DNA from: Antedon mediterranea
Lineage: Eukaryota > Echinodermata > Crinoidea > Comatulida > Antedonidae
DNA: 64,000 nucleotides
Direction: 5' to 3'
Assembly (NCBI RefSeq): GCF_964355755.1
Contig: NC_092673.1
Location: forward strand, 19,227,001-19,291,000
This document shows, piece after piece, positions 21,311 through 36,330 of the stretch. Positions within the stretch are counted from its first letter, which is position 1, and the number at the start of each line of letters is the position of its first letter. The notes under the pieces are model-generated. The model saw only the letters and a program-made list of their open reading frames with translations. It was not told the origin of the DNA and made no database searches. Made by a program: the position numbers and the translations under genes.

Positions 21311-21639
21311 CTGAAAATTGAATCAAGATTTTAATAGATTTTTTAAACATCTGGAGTAAATAAAGTAAAAAAAAACTAGAATTAGGTTATATGCATTGAT
21401 TTAAATAAAGATAATTGATTTTTAAAAGATATATTGATTGATTGATTTTCTCAGAATCTTTAATTATTTATAATATAGGATCTTGCTAACGCGAATACAA
21501 TAGCCGGTATCACAATCCGATCAAAGATCCCTCCGCGTATAATGTCATACAACATTGTTACATAGTAATAAAGACATTACTTACTTTTTATCTAGATTTC
21601 ATTATAAATTATGTGTATAATCTATACACTAACAAATAA

Positions 21640-21790
21640 AATTGAACAAACAATACGGATAATAAAAAAAAATCTTATTTCCTTTCCCAATGTTAGACTC
21701 GATCTCGGTACCTTGAATGCCATAGACACGAGCACAGACCACCGAGCCATACACAACTGACTAAAAGTTGTAGAAAGATTCCTCCGTGTA
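21640..21790 (-). repeat. Possible tRNA-derived SINE
   Basis: On the minus strand TGGCTCGGTGGTCTG resembles a tRNA A box, and ACCGAGATCGAGTCTAAC a decayed B box, with normal spacing. Body and tail were not delimited. Confidence 0.35.
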
Positions 21791-22377
21791 TTTACTATGC
21801 AGTAACCACTTTGGCGCAGATAGATTATTACATAACGCATTGAATTATAATTTTTTACTATGATGACATCTTTAAAAATGTTAAAAAACGATGCACTGTC
21901 AAACTATATACTTTTAACTTTAATATATGAACTTTTATTTTGAAGGAAGAAAGTTAAAGTTTGTTATTTTGGCCTAAGAAAATGTCAGAAAATTTTTGAT
22001 TGTCGAAATAAATTTTTTTGAATTTAAAATGCAATTAACGATGACTTTATCAACTTTTGTACTCTTAATTTCATAATAAATCATACATATGATACATACA
22101 CTTCAAGAAAATGAAATAAAAAATATGTGTTCCCGAGCATTCTTGGAAATGGAAACAATCAACTGTTACTATTTATGATAAATAAAATCTCTCCATTTGT
22201 TATTTGTTATCAGTTGGACACTTTTTCGCATTTTTACAGTACCGCTCAGAAATGATTTTTTAAATAACATTAGCGTCTAATTCTCTCTTTACTGAAATCC
22301 CATTTTAATCACAATTCTGTTAAATTATATATAGATACCATCATAAAACATACAGCAGCTCTTATTCTTAAACTTAC

Positions 22378-22458
22378 CACTCTCTGGCTTAAGAAGTTTT
22401 GTTTTCTGTTTGTCACTTGTCGGTTTCTGAAATTGCTCATCAACAGTACTTGGTAAAT
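22378..22458 (-). CDS. Roco gene exon, polar linker between ankyrin and ROC
   Basis: 81 nt, phase 1/1, acceptor CATTTTTTTAG, donor AGTG/GTAAGT. Encodes a Lys/Gln/Pro-rich linker (LPSTVDEQFQKPTSDKQKTK). No domain. Confidence 0.8.
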
Positions 22459-23570
22459 CTAAAAAAATGCACAAAACAAAAATATTACATATTATATATT
22501 TTCATAAAAAACACTATATTAAAAGTCATAGCTTTTTTTTTTCAATGGTATAAGGTTATATAAGGCTCTGTGTGATACAAAGCCTTACAAAAACTTGTGG
22601 GTGATTGTGTACAAGCAATCATTCATTCTGAATAATAATAATAACAATGTATATTTTTAACTACAATGTATACAGTTAACAACTACAGTTATTAATTTAA
22701 ATTATGTCCTAAAAAAAATTGTGGAACTCAAACTCATCCAAACATATAGACGTTTGCAACATTTTTTGACAGCGATCCTGAATCTAAATCGTTGAAATTA
22801 TAGCAATATACGGTTGATTAGCATGGTTTCAATGGGTAAAGTGCAAATAAAGTAATCCTGAAATGAATAACTGGTATGATTCAGAATGAGGCAGTAGGAA
22901 ATGCGATTAAAAACATCTATTGTAAGTTTTCAATATGCTTTGAACTTTTTGAATGTTTTTATTTATATTCTGTTTTATGACCAGAAATCAATTTTGTTTT
23001 TATACCTGTTTGTCAAAACACAATAAAGATAACTCGAGCCCAATCATGGTTTAGGCTGATGTCAAACAATTTTGTCAATATAGACCTGGAATTGCACCTT
23101 TAAAGACTTACAATAAGGGCGCTTTTCTGGTCCTACTAAAACACGCTCAGAAAACGTGCCCACTGTCGCCAGTTGTTAGTTTCCCATTATGTGTATACGC
23201 TACACTTTTGTAAATATTAATTGTTAAAAAATAAAAAATTTAAACATCAGCCTGGAATGTACAATGTGTCATACTTGCTTGCTTGCATAATTGATTAAAA
23301 ACTCTAAATGTTTGTATAATATAAATATTTGTAAAACATACACTTTATACACTTGGTAGAGCTTAGTTATACTTTGAAGGGCTTGGTGTTTAGAAGAACA
23401 CCGCCCCTCCCCCCACAACCAATGTAATGAATATACAGTACAATTAGTTATTAGCAGTACAGCCAAGGAATATTTTAGCCTATTGAAGCAACGGTATATA
23501 ATATAATATATATTATTATTTAGTTTCCAATTATTAGCGCATGTAAAAATAGGAAACCATTAACGCTCCT
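22459..23570 (-). other. Roco gene intron, no other feature
   Basis: AT-rich with a small imperfect hairpin near 22560 (AAGGCTCTGTGT...ACAAAGCCTT). Nothing else supported. Confidence 0.4.
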
Positions 23571-23574
23571 ATTT

Positions 23575-24418
23575 GAATGTTCAATTGGAATACAACAAGG
23601 GTCACCCCTGCCATTATCTCTATTTAATATATTTATGAATTACTAGCTAAATCAAAATAACGAAAAAATACCATTCGGGGATTGCTTTATAAACCATCTG
23701 CTATATGCTGCTGATTTATTACTATTCGCAGACACAGTAAAGGTTTACAAAATTTAATAATTATATTGGAAATATTTTGTGACACATGGGGTCTTAGTGT
23801 AAATGTAAACAAATAAAAAATAATGGTATTTAAAAAAGGTGAAAAATTAAGAAAATATGAAAAATGGTACAGTATTACATAAACATTAAAATGGAAGTTG
23901 TTAAATCGTATACTTACTTGGAAGTGGTTTTCAATTCAAATGGTAAGTGGAATAACACAATTGAAAACAATTTTCAAAAAGCAAATAACGTACGTACTAA
24001 CAATCAATTAATAGCAAAACAAAATACCTACCAGAGAATATATGGAAACACATTTTTGACAAAGTTTTACCAATTTTAATTTACGGGAGTGAGACATGGG
24101 GCTTTTCGAATTTATCACCAATTGATCATTTACAGACACGTTTTTCAAGATTTATTTTAGGCATTGGAAACAGCGCACCCAGCGTGGCTGTTAGATCAGA
24201 ATTAAGCAGACTACGCTTAAACATTGATTGCTTTATTTCTATTATTCGTTATTGGTTACAAATCACTGAAATGGATAAAAATAGATTTCCTTTTAAATGT
24301 TACACGTTTCAACTAAGAAAAACTAATAAAAATGAACATTGTTGGGCTAAACAAGTTAACGATTTGCTTTGTTCCACTGGCTATCTCTACATCTGGTACG
24401 ATCAGGCTATATAAACTA
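23575..24418 (+). pseudogene. Decayed non-LTR retrotransposon (LINE) reverse transcriptase
   Basis: Plus strand, antisense to the host gene, broken by stops and frame changes. Recognisable in order: GIQQGSPLPLSLFNIF (RT domain 4 pattern GxxQGxPLSPxLFN), LLYAADLLLFADTV (catalytic YxDD motif with the first D changed to A), KSYTYLEVVFNSNGKW (thumb), and VLPILIYGSETWGF...FSRFILGIGNSAPSVA, ending at a stop near 24414. The YGSEIWG and LGV blocks are typical of CR1/L2/RTE-like LINEs. 5' truncated and inactive. Confidence 0.8.
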
Positions 24419-26053
24419 TATAATAATAAATAAACTGCGAGTACATTGTTTCTCTCATTTTATCATAAATTACCATAAAACGTACATCTAAGACAAGGAA
24501 TAACCTGGTTTAATGTTTTTAAAGTAATATTCCATTATTTTTACAAAACGTCGAAAATTGTAAGGAAAGGGTCTTTGAAATAGATTTTGAACTCTTACCT
24601 AATGGTTTAATCTTGTATGTATTGACTAAGAAAGTTCCTTAGACTATAAAAGTTTGTTCACTTTGTCATACATTACTATCAGTTTTGGTTCTGTATTCTC
24701 AACCTTTTTTAGTAGGCCTACACCAAGCCAAGGATAAATATTTGCAATTTAATTCGTTTATGCAATATTCAATAGATATTGAATAAATATTCTTCACACA
24801 TATTAAAAATACATAAAATAATAATTATATAAACATGTAAGATAATAATTAATAAAACATAGTATGTGTGGAAGGAAACCTTAAAAGTATAAAACTTTAA
24901 GCCTAGGTTGGGAAGAAAAAGAAACAAAATATGAATCCAATATTCTATTATTCTGTGTGTAAGTACTCTACTGAAAGCTCATTAATTTATAACAACTTTT
25001 ACAATTATTTAAGCGTTTATGCTCAAATATTACTTATTATTTTGTGCCTATTTGCATAAGAAGTTGCAAGATAATACAATTGTAGGAGCCAAGGTAAAAT
25101 ACATTATGTATGATGCTTAATTTTACATACAGAGAAATAGAATTCTTAAGCTGGCTTAAAGTATGTGAAGAAAATTCATTCATTGTGGAAACAAAAAATG
25201 GGATTAACAAGAAAATTAGATTTTTAGTCACGTGCAACGCCACTCTACAACTCACTATGTCGGTCGGTTGGTAAACACTAACTTGAGCAAGCGACTGCAG
25301 ACATCTATATGGCCTTGTTAAATTCAATATTTATCTCCTCCTATCGTAAATTGTTTGCCTCGATTGCGAATACATATTTTAAATAATACCATTATATATA
25401 AAATAGATTACATTTAAAAAAAAAATATTCTACATTTACATTTATATGCAATTAATAAAGTTCAAATATTCCTTAACAATGCGCATCCCGTGTATTTGTC
25501 TATACAGGATTTTTATTAATTTTATTAATTTATTTTTTGTATGTTTTTTTTGTAACTAGCTTATAGTGGTCCTTTTATCACAAGTCCCTTTGGGTTTCTT
25601 GGAGGTCCTTTTCATCTTCACATCTTTAATTTGTTTATGTATAATTGTTTTGATGTATTGATGAATAAAGAGATTGATTTGATGTGAAAAATGACGTTCC
25701 ATAAAAAAAAAGTGTGGCCAAATTTATTCAATATTGTTAATTCAAAGGAATTTTAAAGTTTGCATTTTTGTGTATTTTTATCGTAATGGCAAAATAATTT
25801 TTCTAATTTATTTGCAATTTTCAAATCATAAAAAATAAGGTTTTTACATCTTGCAACATATCACAACTTCCATGTTTACTACAATCCCAGTGGATTATTT
25901 AATCTATTGCCATCTGAACCTGTGAATGATATCATAAATGTTAATTTTCTTTATCTGGACAGTCTTCTTCATTTGGGACAAAAAATCAAATCTTTATCGT
26001 TTGTAATGAAAACTAGTTGATTCCAAAATTTTAATAATTAAAACTTCACTTAC
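24419..26053 (-). other. Roco gene intron, no other feature
   Basis: AT-rich; I see no exon or complete repeat here. Confidence 0.4.
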
Positions 26054-26138
26054 TTTTAAAGAAGTTTAAAATTTCAGTTTTTCTCTGGTACCCTATCCAC
26101 CTGTTACTTTCTAAAACAGAGACAGGTGTATTTCCATC
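26054..26138 (-). CDS. Roco gene exon, diverged ankyrin repeat
   Basis: 85 nt, phase 0 to 1, acceptor TTTTTAATAG, donor AAAA/GTAAGT. DGNTPVSVLESNRWIGYQRK then TEILNFFK. It retains the DGNTP start of an ankyrin repeat but is clearly older than the 38-39 kb group. Confidence 0.8.
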
Positions 26139-26880
26139 CTATTAAAAAATGGGTGTAGTTACTTAGTAGTTTTTGAGAAATTATTGATATACAATATAAC
26201 ACACTTTAATACGCATCACATACATACAGTCATGGCTCAAACATTTACCATCTAGAGATTGGATGAAAGAGCATCATGTGATAACACGTAGATTTACTAT
26301 TTTTTAACATTGGTTGTAAATTAGGACGTGAATAGAAATTACTATTTGCCAATAAATGACATCAACTTGTACAGTGCGCCACCTATAACTCCTGTATCCA
26401 AACCAAAACTTAAGCGCTGCCGTTTATAGTCTACCGCCTTCAACATTGAGAGAGAGAGAGAGAGATAAATTGAATAAAAGTTTACTTTGGAACAGTAGGT
26501 AAATGTGTTAAAATGTTTGAGCCATAATATAAAACAACAAATAGTTTTACTATAAACTTTCAAAGAAAATAATATTTGGATACTATCCAGATACAAATGA
26601 AATATTAAAACAACAACAACACATTACAATTATAGTTGACTTATAAATGAATATCTAAATCAAAACAAACTTGTTAGAATGTGCTATGTGTAAAAAGAGA
26701 AAAATGTGAAAAAAATCAAACACTTGAGAATTCTATATCTGTAAGTCTGATTAAATAATACTACTCTTTGAGGTAGTAATACTATTGATTAATATGGAGG
26801 CTAATTGATACTGAAGTTGAAGTTTATAAATACTGATAACAATAAAATGTGAAATTGTCCTGACAATTCTTTGTAAGCCT
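26139..26880 (-). other. Roco gene intron
   Basis: Contains a (GA)n microsatellite at 26449-26466. On the minus strand near 26345-26445 a GC-richer block can be read for ~34 codons (KAVDYKRQRLSFGLDTG), but it has no splice support and looks like a repeat. Confidence 0.35.
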
Positions 26881-26886
26881 ACATTA

Positions 26887-26970
26887 CCCTATTTTGCAAT
26901 GCTGCAGATATACCATAATATGAGACAATACAGTAAAAATTACTGCTAAATAATGTGGTAAACCAGAACA
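26887..26970 (-). pseudogene. Ankyrin-exon remnant left of the Helentron-like array
   Basis: CCTATTTTGCAATGCTGCAG and ATGAGACAA match the 3' half of the 38-39 kb ankyrin exons, but ~2 bases are lost, which shifts the frame to a stop. The adjoining AAAATTACTGCTAAATAATG and GGTAAACCAGAACAAA match the ankyrin-unit intron. This remnant shows that the 11-kb array split a former ankyrin exon-intron unit. Confidence 0.7.
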
Positions 26971-29900
26971 AACTAGATTTGAACTCGTCACTTTGACGAG
27001 TTCGGGTTATCCGCGCAAACGCAACATGCACATATTTTAAACTATATTATGAACTTCGACAATTATTATGCCATCCTATGACATGAATTAAGAATGTTTA
27101 CAGTGCTGAATTGTACCTATTTTGTAGCATACAGCATATTACAGTGTTTACAGAATACACTGTATGTTATATACAGTGTAGAATAGACGAAATTACGAGA
27201 CCCATCTTTTAAATCCAATTATTAACACGATGACGTCATCAAATTGGCATATAAAGATAACAATTTTAGAAGATAATTATCTAAATAATTACATTAATAC
27301 AAATTTTAAGAATTTTGGGCACGTGAAAGTGAGATGCGCTCTCGTTTAAACGCAATGAACGTTTACGCAAGAGATGAAAATATGACTTTTTGAATTTAAC
27401 TGGCCATATGATGACATCACAACATCTGATTGGCAAAATATTCACATGAATTCGTATCTACAATCCAATATCTTCCAGAAAACGTTTTAATCATGATTAT
27501 CACTTTTTATTCTGACGAGCTATAACCGATTGAAATTTACTGTAAAGATAAAAATAAGTGACCCAAATTATTTATATTTTTAGACATGATGACGTCATAA
27601 AAATTAAAATATTTTTAACTCATGCGAAAGATAGTTGATTGACCTAGACAGTATTAGAATATATGAGAAAATGGAATACGTATAAGCGATATGCGCTCTA
27701 TTTAATGTAATGAGCAATAACGAAACAGTCAAAAATCCAATATTTTACATTTGTGTGGCCATACGATGACGTCATAACATCTGAGGGGTAAAGATTGTGC
27801 ATGAATTCATATCTACAACATATCTGCTTACATATTAAATTAAAAAAATTGGGGGTAACGGTTGATCCTGAGGAGCTATAATAGATTAAAAATAGGCATA
27901 ATTTTGACAATATGTTGTCACTTTTGCAACTAAAACGCGCGCAAATGGTGTAAATCAACGTGTTCGTATGACGTCATTTTAATTTGAAATGATGTCAATC
28001 TTTTTTAAAATGACTAAGAAAGGCTGTAAAATCATAATTCAAGAGAAAAACACATGATTTTCATGCTCCGTGCGCACCTTACGCGTAATTTTTTTTGCGC
28101 GCGTGGGAATTTTTTACATGCTTAAAATGTCATGATCAGCGTAGAAAGTTGATTAGAAATTAATTTTGCGCATTTTGAATTTTTAAATGCGCGTGCGCGC
28201 GTAACTTCTTGTAAAACATGCCATTTTTAATCCATAGAAAGTTTGCCCATGATATGACTTAAATTTTCACCAAGTGTCAAAACAAAATAACTTTTGGTTT
28301 ATAATCTATGACCAATCATTGAAATTCATAAAATCGCGCGTAAGTCACGTTGCGCAACTCTGACATCATTCAAAATATGGAGGTGCACAACTTCAGGTAA
28401 ATGTCCATATGATGAAAAAGTTATATATATGATATAGTCACAAGCAATAGGGGATATGCTGCGCACAAAAATCCGGGAAAGAAAGAAGAACTAGACATGA
28501 AACTCGTCACATTGACGAGTTAGTTATCCGCACCACGACAAACGCCACGTGCACGTCATACGTTGGAATATTGCACACAGATAAAGATTATGGCATTATG
28601 ACAAGAACTGAAGAATATGCTGAATTCTGTCAATTTTGTGTCATATAGTATATACATGCAAACAGTATAATCTGTATACATATTACATACAGTGTAGAAT
28701 AGGTGAAATTACGGGACCCGCCATTTATTCCAATTTTTAACATGGCGACGGTATCAAAATGAAACACTTGGATAGCAATTTCAGAAGGAAATTATCTCAG
28801 GAACAACATATTAACGTGTAGAAGAAATTTGAACACGTAAAATATAGATGCGTACCCTTTTAAATGTGATGAACTATTACGCAAAATATGAAAATACGTC
28901 TTTTTTTATTCAACTGGCCATATGATGACGTCACAACATCCGATTGGCAAAATGTTTACATGAATTCGTATCTACAATCCAATAGCTTCCAGAAAACGTT
29001 TTAATCGTGATTATCACATTTTATTCTGATGAGCTATAACAGATTAAAATTTACTGTAAAGATAAATATAAGTGACCCACGTTATTTACATTTTTAGACA
29101 TGATGACGTCCTAAAAATTAAAAAAAATTTTACTCATGTGTAAAATAGTTGATTGACCTAGAAAATGTCAAAATCTGGGTTAAAATGGAATACGTATAAG
29201 TGGAGAGGGGCTCTATTAAATGAGATGCGCTATGACGAAAGATACAAAAATCCTATATTTTACATTCGTGTGGCCATACGATGACGTCATAACTTCCGAG
29301 AGGTAACAATTCTGCATGAATTTATATCTACAATTTATCTTCTTACATAATAAGTTAAAACAAATTGGGGTCACCTTTGATCCTGACGAGCTATAATAGA
29401 TTCAAAATAGGCATAATTTTGACAATATTTTGTCACTTTTGCAACTAAAACGCATGCAAATGGTCTAAATCAACGTGTACGTATGACGTCATTTTAACTT
29501 GAAATGATGTCAATCTTGTTTAAAATGACTACGAAAGGCTGGACACTCAAAATTCAAGAAAAAAAACATGGTTTTCATACTCCGTGCGCCCCTTACGCGT
29601 AAATTTTTTCGCGCGCGTGGGAATTTTTGACATGCTCAAAATGTCATGATCAGCGTAGAAAGTTGATTAGAAATTAATTTTGCGCATTTTGAAATTTTAA
29701 ATGCGCGTGCGCGCGTAACTTCTTGTAAAACATGCCATTTTTAATCCATAGAAAATTTGCACTTGATATGACTTAAATTTTCACAAATTGTCAAAACAAA
29801 ATTACGTTTGGTTTTTAATCTATGGTCAATCATAAAAAATCATAAAATCGCGCGTAAGTCACGTTGCGCAACTCTGACGTCATTCAAAAATAGGAGGTGC

Positions 29901-31552
29901 ACAACTTCACGTATATGCCCATATGTTGACAAAGTTATGAAATGTTATGTTTACAAGTTTTTGAGATACGTGAGACACAAAAATGGGGGAGAAAGAAATA
30001 AGAAACTAGACATGAAACTCGTCACTTTGACGAGTTAGTTATCCGCTCGACAAACGCCACGTGCACGTCATACGTTAGAATATTGCACACAGAAAAATAT
30101 TAAGGCATTATGACCTGAACTGAAGAATATGATATGTTGTTATTTCTGAATTCTGTTATTTTGTGTCATATAGTATACACAGTACAATCTGTATACATAT
30201 CACAAACAGTGTAAAATAGGTGAAATTACGGGACCCGTATTTTATTGTAATTTTTAACATCTTGACGGTTTCAAAATGAAATGCAAAAGTAGAAATTTCT
30301 GAATGAAATTATCTCAGCAACAACATATTAACGTATAGAAGAAATTTTAATACGTGAAATATTGATGCACGCTCTTTTAAATGTAATGAAATATAATGCA
30401 AAAGATGAAAATACGACTTTTTTTATTTAACTGGCCATATGATGACGTCACAACATTCGATTGCCACAATTTACACATGATTTTGTATCTACAATAAAAT
30501 AGCTTCCTGAAAACGTTTTAATCGTGATTATCACATTTTATTCTTACGAGGTATAACAGATTAAAATTTAATGTAAAGATAAAATTAATGACCAACGTAA
30601 TTTAAATTTTTAGGCATGATGACGTTAAAAAAATTAAAAAAATTTTAATTCATGCAAAAGATAGTTGATTGACCTAGAATATATTAAAATCGGGGTGAAA
30701 ATAGACAACGAATAAGTGGAGATGCGCTCTATTAAATGTGATGAGCTATGACGAAAGAGACAAAAATCCTATATTTTATATTGGCGTGGCCATACGATGA
30801 CGTCACAATGTCCGGTTAGCCATATTAATGCATGATCCGATATTTACAACTCATCAACTTCCAGAATATGTAATTAAAAAAAAGTTCTCCATGTAGTTTA
30901 GAATCTATGACTGTTTAAAAATAGGCATAATTTTGACGAATTTTTGAACTTTTTCACCAAAAACGCGTGCAAATTATCTAATTCGACGTGCTCGTATGAC
31001 GTAATTTTAAGTCGAAATTGTTTAAAATTTGGTAACATTACTAGAAAAGGCTGAAAAAACATAAATCACGCGAAAAAAATATGTTTTTAACGCTACGTGT
31101 GCACCGCGTGCGTAAAAATTTTCGCGCGCGTGGGAATTTTTGACATGCTCAAAATGACATGAAACGCATAGAAAGTTGATTAGAAGTTGATCTTTCGTAT
31201 TCTAAAATTTTAAACGCGCGTGCGCGCGTAACTTTTTGTGAAACATGCTATTTTTAATCCATAGAAAGTTTGCGCTTGATATGACTTAAATTTGCACAAA
31301 GTGTCAAAACAAAATTATGTTTCGTTTTTAGTCTATGATCAATCATTGAAATTCATAAAATCGCGCGTAAGTCACGTTGCGCAACTCTGACGTCATTCAA
31401 AAATAGGAGGTGCACAAGTTCACGTAAATGTCGTTATGTTGACAAAGTTACGATATGTTCTGTTTACACGTTTTAGAGAAACGCGACGCACAAAAATGAC
31501 AGAAGGAAAGAAGAATAATACAGAAAAAAAAAAAAAATATGATGAAACAGGA

Positions 31553-31647
31553 CGATTACAAGGAGTTATCCGCTACTAAGCGGATAACTAAAAAAAAAAG
31601 TAACAGGACGATTACAAGGAGTTATCCGCTGCTATGCGGATAACTAA
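31553..31647. repeat. Two AGTTATCCGC hairpin cassettes in unit 3
   Basis: Perfect 10-bp arms AGTTATCCGC/GCGGATAACT at 31564-31589 (loop TACTAA) and 31620-31645 (loop TGCTAT), each preceded by GGACGATTACAAGG. Confidence 0.9.
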
Positions 31648-34600
31648 CTAGACATGAAACTCGTCACTTTGACGAGTTAGTTATCCGCACGACAAACGCC
31701 ACGTGCACGTCATACGTTGGAATATTGCACACGGAAAAAGATTATGGCATTGTGACCTGAACTGAAGAATATGATATGTTTTTATTGCTGAATTCTGTTA
31801 TTTTGTGTCATATAGTATACACAGTACAATCTGTATACATATCACATACAGTGTAGAATAGGTGAAATTACGGGACCCGCTATTTATTCAAATTTTTAAC
31901 ATATTGACGGTTTCAAAATGAAACGCGAATGTAGCAATTTCGGAAGGAAATTATCTCAGCAACAACATATTAACGTGTGGAAGAAATTTGAACACGTGAA
32001 ATATTGATGCGCGCTCTTTTAAATGTAATGAACTATGACGCAAAAGATGAAAATACGACTTTTTTTATTTAACTGGCCATATGATGACGTCACAACATCC
32101 GATTGGCAAAATGTTTACATGATTTCGTATCTACAATCCAATAGCTTCCAGAAAACATTTTAATCGTGATTATCCCATTTTGTTCTTACGAGCGATAACA
32201 GATTAAAATTTACTGTAAAGATGAAATTAATGACCCAAGTAATTAACATTTTTAGGCATGATGACGTTACAAATATTAAAATATTTTTAACTCATGCGAA
32301 AGGTAGTTGATTGACCTAGACAATATTAAAATCTCGGAGAAAATGGAATACGGATAAGCGTGATGCGCTCCATTGAATGTGATGAGCAATAACGAAAGAG
32401 ACAAAAATCCTATATTTTATATTCGTGTGGCCATACGATGACGTCAAAATGTCCTGTTAGCCATATTAATGTATGATTTGATATCTACAACTCATCAACT
32501 TCCAGAATATGTAATAAAAATAACTTTCACCGTTTAGTTTAGAAACTACGACTGTTTAAAAAAAGGCATAATTTTGACGATTTTTTTAGATTTTTGATCA
32601 AAAACGCGCGTAAATTTTTCAATTCGACGTGCTCGTATGACGTAATTTAAAGTCACAAATGGTTTTAAAATGGCAAAATTACTCTAGAAGGCTGGAAAAA
32701 CATAATTCATGAGAAAAAAAGATGTTTTTCATGGTACGTGGCCACCGCGCGCGTAAAAAAATGCGTGCACGTGGGAATTTTTGACATGCGCGAAATGTCA
32801 TGAGTCGTGTAAAAAGTTGATTAAAAATTAATTTTACGCATTTTGAAACTTTAAATGCGCGTGCGCGCGTAACTTCTTGTAAAACATGCCATTTTTAATC
32901 AATAAAAAGTTTGCACTTGATATGACTTAAATTTTCACAAAGTGTCAAAACTAAATTATGCTTGGTTTTTAGTCTATGAGCAATCATAAAAAATCATAAA
33001 ATCGCACGTAAGTCACGTTGCGCAACTCTGACGTCATTCAAAAATAGGAGGTGCACAACTTCACGTAAATGCCCATATGTTGACAAAGTTATGAAATGTT
33101 ATGTTTACCCAATTTAGAGATACGCTCTGCACAAAAAGTGAGGGAGAAAGACAGAAGAATAATACTAGACATGTAACTCGTCACTTTGACGAGTTAGTTA
33201 TCCGCACGACAAACGCCACGTGCACGTCATACGTTAGAATATTGCACAGAGAAAAAATTATGGCATTATGACTTGATCTGAAGAATATGATATGTTGTTA
33301 GTGCTGAATTCTGTCAATTTTGTGTCATATAGTATATACATGCAAACAGTATAATCTGTATACATGTTACATACAGTGTAGAATAGGTGAAATCACGGGA
33401 CCCGCCATTTATTCAAATTTGTAACATGGCGACGGTATCAAGATGAAACACTAAGATAGCAATTTCGGAAGCAAATTATCTCAGCAACAACATATTAACG
33501 TGTAGAAGAAATTTGAATACGTTTAATATTGATGCGTGCTCTTTTAAATATAATGAACTATGATGCAAAAGATGAAAATACGACTTTTTTTATTTAACTT
33601 GCAATATGATGACGTCACAGCATCTGATTGGCAAAATGTTCACATGATTTCATATCTACAATCCAAGAGCTTCCAGAAAATGTTTTAATCGTGATTATCA
33701 CATTTTATTTTGACGGGCTATTACAGATTAAAATTTACTGTAAAGATGAAATTAATGACCCACGTAATTAAAATTTTTAGGCATGATGACGTCATAAAAA
33801 TTAAAATATTTTTATCTCATGCGAAAGATAGTTGATTGACCTAGACAATATTAAAATCTCGGAGAAAAAGAAATACGTATAAGCGTGATGCGCTCCATTG
33901 AATGTGATGAGCAATAACGAAAGACAAAAAAATTCTATATTTTACATTCGTGTGGCCATATGATGACGTCACAACATCCGTGAGGTAAAAATTCTGCATG
34001 AATTCATATCTACAACATATCTGCTTACATATTAAGTTAAAAAAATTAGGGGTAATCGTTGATCCTGAGAAGCTATAAAACATTCAAAATAGGCATAATT
34101 TTGACAACATTTTGTAACTTTTTCAACTAAAACGCGCGCAAATGGGCTAAATCAACGTGTTCGTATGACGTAATTTTAATTTGAAATGATGTCAATCTTT
34201 TTGAAAATGACTAGGAAAGGCTGGAAAATCACAATTCAAGAGAAAAAAACATGATTTTCATGCTCTATACGCACCGTGCGCGTAATATTTTTCGCGCGCG
34301 CGGTAATTTTGTACATGCTTAAAATGACATGAAACGCGTAGAAAGTTGATTAGAAATTATTTTTGCGCATTTTGAAATTTTAAATGCGCGTGCGCGCGTA
34401 ACTTTGTGTAAAACACGCAATTTTTTTCAAACAGAAAGTTAGCGCATGATATAAATTAAACTTTCACAAAGTGTCAATTAAAAATCACTTTTAGTTTTTA
34501 ATCTATGATCAATCATAAAAAATCATAAAATCGCGCGTAAGTCACGTTGCGCAACTCTGACGTAATTCAAAAATAGGAGGTGCACAACTTCACGTAAATG

Positions 34601-36221
34601 CCCACATGTTGTCAAAGTTATAAAATGTTATGTTTACACATTTTAGAGAAACGCTCTACACAAAAATAGCGAGAAAGAAAGAAGAACTAGACATGAAACT
34701 CGTCACTTTGACGAGTTAGTTATCCGCACAACGACAAACGCCACGTGTACGTCATACGTTTGAATATTGCACACAGATAAAGATTATGGCATTATGACAA
34801 GAACTGAAGAATATGATAGGCTGTTAGTGCTGAATTCTGTCAATTTTGTGTCATATAGTATACATGCAAACAGTATAATCTGTATACATATTACATACAG
34901 TGTAGAATACTGTAGGTGAAATTACTAGACCCGCCATTTATTAAAATTTTTAACATGGCGACGGTATCAAAATGGAACACTTAGATAGCAGTTTCGGAAG
35001 GAAATTATCTCGGTAACAACATATTAACGTGTAGAAGAAATTTGAATACGTAAAATATAGATGCGCGCCCTTTTAAATGTGATGAACTATTACGTAAAAT
35101 ATGAAAATACGACTTTTTTTATTCAACTGGCCATATGATGACGTCAGAACATCCGATTGGCAAAATGTTTACATGAATTCGTATCTACAATCCAATAGCT
35201 TTCAGAAAACGTTGTAATCATGATTATCACTTTTTATTCTGAGGATATAACACATTGAAATTTACTGTAAAGATGAAAATATGTGACCCACGTTATTTAC
35301 ATTTTTAGACATGATGTCGTTAGAAAAATTAAAATATATTTAACTCAAGCGAAAGATAGTTGATTGACGGAGACAATATTAAAATCTCGGGGGAAATGGA
35401 ATACGTATAAGCGAGATGCGCTCTGTTGAATGTGATGAGCAATAACGAAAGAGACAAAAATCCTATATTTTACATTCGTGTGGCCATACGATGACGTCAC
35501 AATGTCCGGTTAGCCATATTGATTCATGATCCGATATCTACAACTCATCAACTTCCAGAATATGTAATTAAAAAAAAGTTTACCTCGTAGTTTAGAATTT
35601 ATGACTGTTTAAAAAAAGGCATAATTTTGACAAATTGTTGAACTTTTTCATTAAAAAGGCGTGCAAATTGAACAATTCGACGTGCTCGTATGACGTAATT
35701 TTAAGTAGAAATTGTATAAAAATTGGTCAAATTACTATAAAAGGCTTATAAAACATAATTCACGCCAAAAAAAGATGTTTTAGCGCTACGTTCGCCACCG
35801 CGCGCGTAAAAATTTGCGCACACATGGGAATTTTTTACATGCGCAAAATGTCATGAATCGCGTAAAAAGTTGATTAGAAATTATTTTTGCGCAATTTGAA
35901 ATTTTAAATACGCGTGCGCGCGTAACTTCTTGTAAAACGTGCCATTTTTAATCCACAAAAAGTTTGCCTCTGATATGACTTAAATTTTCACAAAGTGTCA
36001 AAACAAAATTATGCTTGGTTTTTAGTCTATGATCAATCATAAAAAATCATAAAATCGCGCGTAAGTCATGTTGCGCAACTCTGACGTCATTCAAAAATAG
36101 GAGGTGCACAACTTCACGTAAATGCCCATATGTTGACAAAGTTATGAAATGTTATGTTTACAAGTTTTTGAGATACGTTCTGCACAAAAATGGGGGAGAA
36201 AGAAAGAAGCAGAAAAAGATC

Positions 36222-36330
36222 CAGGACGATTACAAGGAGTTATCCGCTCAATGCGGATAACTAATAATACAGAAAAAAATATTGATCCCATACAATAACA
36301 AGGAGTTATCCGCCAAGTGCGGATAACTAA
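36222..36330. repeat. Two AGTTATCCGC hairpin cassettes in unit 6
   Basis: Hairpins at 36238-36262 (loop TCAAT) and 36304-36328 (loop CAAGT) with the same 10-bp arms. Confidence 0.9.

Noticed and set aside
26342-26596. Minus-strand 84-codon frame with RQRLSFGLDTGVIGG
   Set aside because: It spans a GA microsatellite and intron-like sequence, and no splice sites fit the Roco phases; more likely a repeat fragment.
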